DNA of 64,000 bases. Source: an uncultured Pseudomonadota bacterium (GTDB lineage: Bacteria; Myxococcota_A; UBA796; SXON01). The notes under the pieces were generated by a model. The model was not told the origin of the DNA. It did no database searches and worked only from the letters and a program-made list of their open reading frames with translations. Shown piece after piece: positions 58,891 through 64,000 of the stretch; the stretch's first letter is position 1, and every line of letters begins with the position of its first letter. The position numbers were made by a program, and so were the translations under genes. The stretch covers positions 186,001 through 250,000 of the forward strand of contig CAIQVJ010000108.1 of assembly GCA_903875225.1 (NCBI GenBank), given 5' to 3'.

Positions 58891-60252
58891 ATGCCCCGTT
58901 GGCTCTTCACCTCGCTCCTCGGCCTCGGCGGCATCGCCGCCCTCGTGATGGCTGCCGCCCCGCATTCCCTGTCGGGACCGCTCCCGGCCGCGACCCGGGA
59001 TCCGGTTGCGCCGAGCACGGGCGCGTTCACGGTGTCGACGGACCTCGACTACGCCGCGCTGATCGACGGGGCTGCGACGAGCCGCAACCTCGTGGTGACC
59101 ATCCGGGCAGCCGCCACCGACACGGCCACCACGCGCACCCCCGTCGACCTGGCCGTGGTGGTGGACACCTCGGGCTCCATGAACGACGAGGGCAAGTTCG
59201 ACGAGGCGCGCCGGGCCATGCACGCGCTCGCCCTGCAGCTCGCCGACTCCGATCAGCTCTCGCTCGTCACGTTCTCCTCCTTCACCTCGAGCCCCGTGGC
59301 GCTCGGGCCCGCCGCGCAAACCGGGCCGCTGGCTGCCGCCCTGCTCGATCGCACCACCCCGGGCGGGTCCACGTTCCTCTCGGGCGGCCTGAACAGCGGG
59401 TTCACCTCGCTCAACGGCGCGGCGGGGATCTCCGGCCGGGTCCGGCGCGTGCTCCTGATGACGGACGGCCGCGCCAACCAGGGCGTCGTGGACACGACCG
59501 GGCTGGGGATGCTGGCACGCGCCCACGATGGCGTCTCCGTCTCGACGATCGGGATGGGGCTCGACTACGACGAGGGCATGCTCTCGGCCGTGGCCGATGC
59601 CGGCGGCGGCGACTACCACTACGTGGGCCGCGACACCGATCTCGCGGCGGTCTACGCGGAGGAGCTCCAGTCCGCGAGCACGGTGGTCGCCACCGCGGCC
59701 ACGCTGGACGTCGAGCTTCCGAACGGGGTGCATGCCACCCACGCCTGCTCCTGGTCCTCCGAGTCCACCGCGACCGGCCTGCGGATCCACGTCGGGGACC
59801 TCTCCGCCGGCCAGACGCGAACGATCGTCATCCCGATCACCGTCGACGCCGACTTCGACGGCACGATCGCGAACCTCGCCCTCAACGCCACCTCCACGGC
59901 AGGCGGCGCGCTCACCGCCGCGACCACGGCCCCTGAAGTCCCGCGGGTTGCCGCTGCAGACGTCGAGTCCTACGAGCACGCCGAGGCAGACGCCGCCGCC
60001 ACGCGTGCGCTGGCAGGGGAGGCCGTCGAGCACGCCCGGGAGGCCTGGAACCGCGGCGACGACGTGGAGGCGAAGGCCCTGCTGTCCAGCGGCTCGGAGT
60101 ACGTCCGGAGCAAGCGGGCGGACGCGCGCATGGACGCGAAGGACGTGACCGCGATGGACGGTGACCTGCAGCAGCTCGAGAGCCTGGGCTACATGAACTC
60201 GGCGCAGGGCGTGAAGGCTGCGAGTACAGTGTCCCGCAAGATGTCGAGGTGA
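58891..60252 (+). CDS. secreted VWA-domain protein
   Basis: A 453-residue exported protein with a signal-anchor (LFTSLLGLGGIAALVMAA). A VWA domain (about 85-265) has the MIDAS motif VVDTSGSMNDEG and the later LLMTDGRANQG. The C-terminal region (about 270-453) is predicted to be beta-rich and then helical (VEHAREAWNRGDDVEAKALL). The layout resembles Ca-activated-chloride-channel-like VWA proteins. It is divergent from batC; the ATG has a ribosome site (GGAG). Confidence 0.85.
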   Translation: MPRWLFTSLLGLGGIAALVMAAAPHSLSGPLPAATRDPVAPSTGAFTVSTDLDYAALIDGAATSRNLVVTIRAAATDTATTRTPVDLAVVVDTSGSMNDEGKFDEARRAMHALALQLADSDQLSLVTFSSFTSSPVALGPAAQTGPLAAALLDRTTPGGSTFLSGGLNSGFTSLNGAAGISGRVRRVLLMTDGRANQGVVDTTGLGMLARAHDGVSVSTIGMGLDYDEGMLSAVADAGGGDYHYVGRDTDLAAVYAEELQSASTVVATAATLDVELPNGVHATHACSWSSESTATGLRIHVGDLSAGQTRTIVIPITVDADFDGTIANLALNATSTAGGALTAATTAPEVPRVAAADVESYEHAEADAAATRALAGEAVEHAREAWNRGDDVEAKALLSSGSEYVRSKRADARMDAKDVTAMDGDLQQLESLGYMNSAQGVKAASTVSRKMSR

Positions 60253-61293
60253 ATGATGAAGCCTGAACCCGTCGTCAGCCTCGAACCGCTCGCCGCCCGA
60301 AGCCTTGCGCGCGCGGAAGCGAGCTGGATCGTGATCAGCGCGGTCACGGCCGGCGTGCTCGGCTTTGCGATGACCACGGCGAGTCCGACGTTCTGGGGAG
60401 TGGCCGCCGCAATGGGGGCGATCGCCGCGCGGCCGCCACGCGTGTACCTCCTGCCCTTCGCGGTCCTCTTCGTGGTGAGCTGCACGGTGCTGCTGGCGAG
60501 CCTGGGAGTCTCCCCGGTGGTCGCGAGCGGCCTGGCTGCGGGCGTGATCGTGGGGCTCCCGGGCTGGCGGCGCACCTTCGAGAGCGCGTGCGCGGGCGCC
60601 CTGGGTGCTGCCCTGGCCTGGGCGCTCGCCTCGGAGATCGGCGCCGCTGGGAGCGCGCTCGCCGCCGGTGCGATCGTCGCGGTCGGCACGTCGATGGCGC
60701 TGCTGCCGCCCGCGCTGCGCTTTCACGCACGTCCGCGAAGGGTGCACATGCCGTCGGACGACGTCATCCGCATCAGCCTGACCGAGCCGTACCGCGCGCC
60801 CGTGCTGCAGGCCGGCAGGCTCGAGCACCAGCTCAGTCTCGAGGCGCCCGACTCGACCACGCGGGACGGCCTCACCGAGGTGGCCCACTGGGTGTGGCAG
60901 CTCGGCCTCACGCTCCAGGCGCTCGACAAGGACATCGCCACGATCGTGCCCGAGGAGGTCCTGGTCCGACGCGAGGCGCTCCTGGCGGAAGGCGCCGGAG
61001 ACGAGGGCGCGCCGGACCCGTTCGTGCGGGAACGGCAGCGCGGGACCGCCGACCACCTCGACCGCCTGCTGGAACATCGCGGCGTGCTCGTGCGGGAGCG
61101 CGCGCGCAGCGCCAGCCTGCAGGGCTACGCGCTGGCCTACCTGGAGGAGGCTCGCGCGGGCCTGGCCGTCGCGCGGCTGTTGCCGGGAGAGCACACCCCC
61201 GAGGCGCTCGGGAGCGTGCTGGAACGCCTCCGCGAGCACGCCGCGGACCGGTCGAACCGGCGCGACGCCGCCCGGGAGCTCGCCCGCGGATGA
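60253..61293 (+). CDS. multi-pass membrane protein of unknown function
   Basis: A 346-residue protein starting directly after the VWA stop. Four or five hydrophobic helices occupy residues 25-160. The remainder (about 175-346) is a soluble Ala/Leu/Arg/Glu-rich helical domain (for example RERARSASLQGYALAYLEEARAGLAVARLL). No family is recognised. Adjacent starts (ATGATG) make the exact first residue uncertain. It probably shares a transcript with the VWA gene. Confidence 0.7.
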   Translation: MMKPEPVVSLEPLAARSLARAEASWIVISAVTAGVLGFAMTTASPTFWGVAAAMGAIAARPPRVYLLPFAVLFVVSCTVLLASLGVSPVVASGLAAGVIVGLPGWRRTFESACAGALGAALAWALASEIGAAGSALAAGAIVAVGTSMALLPPALRFHARPRRVHMPSDDVIRISLTEPYRAPVLQAGRLEHQLSLEAPDSTTRDGLTEVAHWVWQLGLTLQALDKDIATIVPEEVLVRREALLAEGAGDEGAPDPFVRERQRGTADHLDRLLEHRGVLVRERARSASLQGYALAYLEEARAGLAVARLLPGEHTPEALGSVLERLREHAADRSNRRDAARELARG

Positions 61294-61376
61294 GCGGCTG
61301 GCCAGACCAGCAATGACACAGTTCGGGATCGCATCCCACCGGTCGCGGGTTAACCGGCGTGGCTTCCGGAGCTCCG

Positions 61377-61943
61377 ATGTCCCTCGCCCGTTTCCTCGCA
61401 CGTACCAGCCTCATCGGCCTGGCCCTGCTGGCCGCGCTGCCCAGCGCGCCGATGGCGTCCCTGCTGGTGAACCATGCCCAGGCCGCCGAGCTCAAGCTCG
61501 CCAGCGTCGACTACCAGCGCGCATTGGAGAACGTCGCAGAGGGAGAGAGCGCCCGCAAGAAGCTGGAGGCGATGTTCCAGACAAAAAAATCGGCGATCGA
61601 GCAGATGAAGACCAAGCTTGACGCGATGCAGGCCGATTACCAGAAGCAGTCCGTGCTCCTCTCCGACGCAGCGAAGAGGGACAAGGAAGATGCGATCAAC
61701 CTCGCGGGGATGCAGTTCCAGCAGGCGTATCAGCAGTCCGAGGGCGAGATGCAGCAGGCGTACCAGGGCGCGATGGAGCAGCTCATCGCCAAGATGAAGA
61801 CCATCACCGTGGCCATCGCCACCGAGCGCGCGTACACGCTCGTGATCGAGGTGAACGAGGGCGGCGTCGTGTACACTGCACCCTCGATCGACATCACGGA
61901 CGAGCTGATCAAGCGCTACAACGCGCAGAACCCGGTCAAGTAG
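61377..61943 (+). CDS. skp: Skp/OmpH-like periplasmic chaperone
   Basis: A 188-residue exported protein. A signal peptide (FLARTSLIGLALLAALPSAPMA and following) leads to the Skp pattern: a first strand LASVDYQRALENVAEGESA, a long charged coiled coil (about 55-145) and a last strand region (YTLVIEVNEGGVVYTAPSIDITDELI). Skp escorts outer-membrane proteins. It precedes lpxD, as in many proteobacteria, here without bamA upstream. A ribosome site (CGGAG) supports the ATG at 61377. Confidence 0.9.
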   Translation: MSLARFLARTSLIGLALLAALPSAPMASLLVNHAQAAELKLASVDYQRALENVAEGESARKKLEAMFQTKKSAIEQMKTKLDAMQADYQKQSVLLSDAAKRDKEDAINLAGMQFQQAYQQSEGEMQQAYQGAMEQLIAKMKTITVAIATERAYTLVIEVNEGGVVYTAPSIDITDELIKRYNAQNPVK

Positions 61944-61958
61944 ATCACCGGTTTGGGC

Positions 61959-63044
61959 GTGCAACCGCGCACTGTGAGCGTGATCGCGGCGCAGCTCGGC
62001 GGACGGGTGGACGGCGACGGAGCCATGGTGATCCATGCGGTCGCCGGGCTGGAGACCGCTGGCCCCACGGATCTCGCGTTCCTGGCCAACCGGCGCTACG
62101 TGCGCGCCTTCCGTGCGAGCAGCGCCGGTTGCGTGCTCGTGGGGGATCGCGAGGACGCCGGCGGGAAGACCGTGATCCGCTGCGCAGACCCGTACCTGGC
62201 CTTTGCGAAGGCGCTCGAGCTCTTCCACCCCGAGCGGCGCGAGCCCCCCGGCGTGCACCCCCTCGCCGTCATCGAACCCGATGAGCAGGGCGCCACGCAC
62301 GTACACGGGGTCGTGGCGATGGCTTTCTCCTTCGTGGGAGCCGGCGCCACCGTGGGCGAGGGCACGGTGCTGCACCCCCACAGCTACGTGGGACCGGGCG
62401 CCTCTGTCGGCCGGGACTGCGTGCTGATGCCGGGCTCGGTGGTGGCACACGGTTGCGTCGTGGGTGACCGCGTGGTGCTCAACCCGGGGGCCGTGGTGGG
62501 CGGCGAGGGCTTCGGCTTCGTGCCGACCGCCACGGGGATGTACAAGATCCCGCAGACGGGCCGGGCGATCGTCGGGGACGACGTGGAGATCGGGTCGAAT
62601 TCGAACATCGACCGCGCTGCCGTGGGCGACACGATGGTCAAGGCCGGCACCAAGATCGACAACCTCGTGCAGGTGGGCCACGGCGCCACGATCGGCGAGG
62701 GCTGCGTGATGGTGAGCTACTCAGGGGTGGCGGGCAGCACGACGCTCGGACGGGGCGTGGTGCTCGCCGCGCGTTCGACCGTCCTCGGCCACCTCGAGAT
62801 CGGCGACGGGGTCCAGGTGGCGGCGCTCGCCATGGTCACGGAGGACACGCCCGCGGGCGCCAGACGAGCGGGCATCCCCGCGATCGAACACCGGACCTGG
62901 CTCCGTGTCGCCGCCACCACACCCCACCTGCCGGAGATGGCGCGCGAGCTCGATCAGGCCCGCGCCGAGCTCGCCGAGCTACGCCGGAGCATCGAAGCCC
63001 TGGCGCTGCAGATACAGCCCACACCGAAGAGGGAGCCCTCGTGA
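61959..63044 (+). CDS. lpxD: UDP-3-O-acylglucosamine N-acyltransferase
   Basis: A 361-residue lipid A enzyme that adds the N-linked acyl chain. The N-terminal domain (VASVIAAQLGGRVDGDG-like) precedes a left-handed hexapeptide beta-helix (for example FVGAGATVGEGTVLHPHSYVG, EIGSNSNIDRAAVGDT). The catalytic His lies in DNLVQVGHGATIGEG. The end is a helix. The GTG at 61959 is chosen; a TTG at 61953 adds two residues. The stop overlaps fabZ (GTGA). Confidence 0.95.
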   Translation: MQPRTVSVIAAQLGGRVDGDGAMVIHAVAGLETAGPTDLAFLANRRYVRAFRASSAGCVLVGDREDAGGKTVIRCADPYLAFAKALELFHPERREPPGVHPLAVIEPDEQGATHVHGVVAMAFSFVGAGATVGEGTVLHPHSYVGPGASVGRDCVLMPGSVVAHGCVVGDRVVLNPGAVVGGEGFGFVPTATGMYKIPQTGRAIVGDDVEIGSNSNIDRAAVGDTMVKAGTKIDNLVQVGHGATIGEGCVMVSYSGVAGSTTLGRGVVLAARSTVLGHLEIGDGVQVAALAMVTEDTPAGARRAGIPAIEHRTWLRVAATTPHLPEMARELDQARAELAELRRSIEALALQIQPTPKREPS

Positions 63045-63475
63045 ATGTCCTGGAGATCATGGCGCTGCTGCCGCACCGCTTTCCGTTCCTGATGATCGAC
63101 CGGGTGCTGGAGTGCGACCCTGGCGTGCGCGTGGTGGCCGTGAAGAACGTGAGCGCGAACGAGCCCTATTTTGCCGGGCACTTTCCTGGGTACCCGGTCT
63201 TTCCCGGCGTGCTGCTGGTGGAGGCGGTCGCCCAGGCCGCAGGCATCGTGGCCATGACCGCGCGCCCCGACATGGCCCAGAAGCTCGTATACCTCACAGC
63301 GATCGACGGCTTTCGGTTCCGCAAGCCGGTCACCCCGGGTGACCGGGTGATGCTCTACGTCGAGAAGGTCGCCGAGAAGCGGAACATCTGGAAGTTCAGC
63401 GCGCGTGCGGAGGTAGACGGCGTGCACGTGGCAGAGGGCGAAGTGATGGCGACGGTGATGGACCGGCCGGCCTGA
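63041..63475 (+). CDS. fabZ: 3-hydroxyacyl-ACP dehydratase
   Basis: A 144-residue hot-dog-fold enzyme that removes water from 3-hydroxyacyl-ACP in fatty-acid elongation. The active-site His is in LLPHRFPFLMIDRV and the Glu in FPGVLLVEAVAQAAG. Length and motifs are those of FabZ. It starts at GTG, overlapping the lpxD stop, the standard lpxD-fabZ order. lpxA does not follow. Confidence 0.96.
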   Translation: MNVLEIMALLPHRFPFLMIDRVLECDPGVRVVAVKNVSANEPYFAGHFPGYPVFPGVLLVEAVAQAAGIVAMTARPDMAQKLVYLTAIDGFRFRKPVTPGDRVMLYVEKVAEKRNIWKFSARAEVDGVHVAEGEVMATVMDRPA

Positions 63476-63546
63476 GCCCGCTCGGGTGAACGGCCGTTCC
63501 ACGGCCCGGACGGACCCCCGCCCCGGGGAGCGAGGCCGCCCACCGG

Positions 63547-64000
63547 CTACTTCGGCGTGGCCGGGGCCTGGACCTCGGTGGCCTCACCCCATTGCACCCA
63601 GTTCTTCCCATCGTAGGTGAACAATACCGGGGAGACAGGGTTGGGGAGCGTGTCGTACATCCGCTTCACGCCCACCGCCATCACCTTGTCGAAATCGAGG
63701 TCTCCGGGCACCCAGGCCACCAGGACACCCTCCGCGGGCGCCCCCACCACGCACTTGCCGCCCACCTTCTGTTCGAGCGCATCTGGAAAGAGCAGCGCGG
63801 TGTGCGCCCGCGCCTGCCCGGTCACGAGGAAGTAGCGCGGGGTGAAGCCATCCACGTAGTTCGCCTCGAGAGGCGCGATCGCAGCGTCCTGCTCGCCCAT
63901 CCCGAGCTTGAGCAGGTCGTCGGCGGTCGTACCGTCGGCGGCCGTGTAGTAGCTCCGGATCCCCGCGGAGACCCTGGTGAAGCAGAGCTGCAGCGGCTCG
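63547..64000 (-). CDS. partial gene of unknown function (5' end beyond the window)
   Basis: The reading frame is open from 64000 down to the stop at 63547 (151 residues), so the start lies outside the window; the ATG near 63900 is probably internal. The visible part contains SAGIRSYYTAADGTTADDLLKLG, then FTPRYFLVTGQARAHTALLFPD and FTYDGKNWVQWGEATEV. The pattern is loosely like pilin-type or secreted proteins but no family is assigned. Confidence 0.6.
   Translation of the reverse strand, partial: EPLQLCFTRVSAGIRSYYTAADGTTADDLLKLGMGEQDAAIAPLEANYVDGFTPRYFLVTGQARAHTALLFPDALEQKVGGKCVVGAPAEGVLVAWVPGDLDFDKVMAVGVKRMYDTLPNPVSPVLFTYDGKNWVQWGEATEVQAPATPK

Noticed and set aside
63488..63499. Palindrome GAACGGCCGTTC as an operator
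   Set aside because: It lies after fabZ between convergent genes, where no promoter is needed; too short to call a terminator without a T run.
1..64000. tRNA, rRNA, insertion sequences
   Set aside because: No cloverleaf with conserved T-loop bases, ribosomal RNA segment, transposase or terminal inverted repeats was seen by eye.

Overview
The window comes from the chromosome of a very G+C-rich Gram-negative bacterium, most likely a member of the Myxococcota or another deltaproteobacterial lineage. The evidence is: three Hanks-type Ser/Thr kinases in 64 kb; a surface protein with an Asp/Ser-rich linker and a C-terminal MYXO-CTERM-like sorting tail; MopE-type Asp/Cys motifs; a FYDLN-acid protein; System II cytochrome c biogenesis (ResB/CcsA); lipid A and KDO genes; many lipoproteins; and two near-perfect sigma-54 promoters. 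No phage core genes, insertion sequences, CRISPR arrays, tRNA or rRNA genes were seen.

Layout. 1-4642 (+): the end of an FtsX-type permease, an HlyD-type adaptor, and a kinase fused to a formylglycine-generating-enzyme-like (FGE) domain. 4647-11828 (-): secreted proteins, ResB/CcsA, a SagB-like nitroreductase and two unknowns. 11924-15535 (+): a kinase with an extracytoplasmic dCache-like sensor and a zinc-ribbon membrane protein. 15546-22124 (-): a five-gene block with two paralogous tailspike-like beta-helix proteins, an FG-GAP/MYXO-CTERM protein, a glycine-rich ASH lipoprotein and a small protein. 22497-30365: a Trp-rich repeat protein behind a sigma-54 promoter, a radical SAM enzyme, two right-handed beta-helix lipoproteins and an orphan PhoB-like regulator. 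30463-36842: a flippase-like membrane protein, then a tightly coupled kinase / TPR / periplasmic-binding-protein / lipoprotein / membrane-protein operon.

36879-43011: an outer-membrane beta-barrel, an FAD reductase plus membrane polyferredoxin pair, a Wzt-like ATPase plus glycosyltransferase, and a thermonuclease-like lipoprotein. 43001-46544: three overlapping genes of unknown function ending in a TM/PEGA protein. 46746-53612: FYDLN protein, Asp-box lipoprotein, rplM-rpsI, a sigma-54-driven lipoprotein, then kdsB-pyrG-lptA, where lptA appears to start at CTG. 53614-60252: VWA proteins and a BatC-BatD-BatE cluster lacking BatA/B. 60253-64000: an unknown membrane protein, skp-lpxD-fabZ, and an edge-truncated gene.

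How it fits together. Housekeeping blocks (ribosomal proteins, CTP synthase, lipid A/KDO and LPS transport, cytochrome c maturation) alternate with accessory blocks dominated by cell-surface and signalling proteins. The most unusual parts are the tailspike-like surface operon (15546-22124), the kinase/solute-binding-protein operon (31483-36842) and the two sigma-54 promoters (22458-22472 and 50465-50479). Starts were chosen from Shine-Dalgarno sites, signal peptides and overlaps; functions given as unknown could not be recognised.
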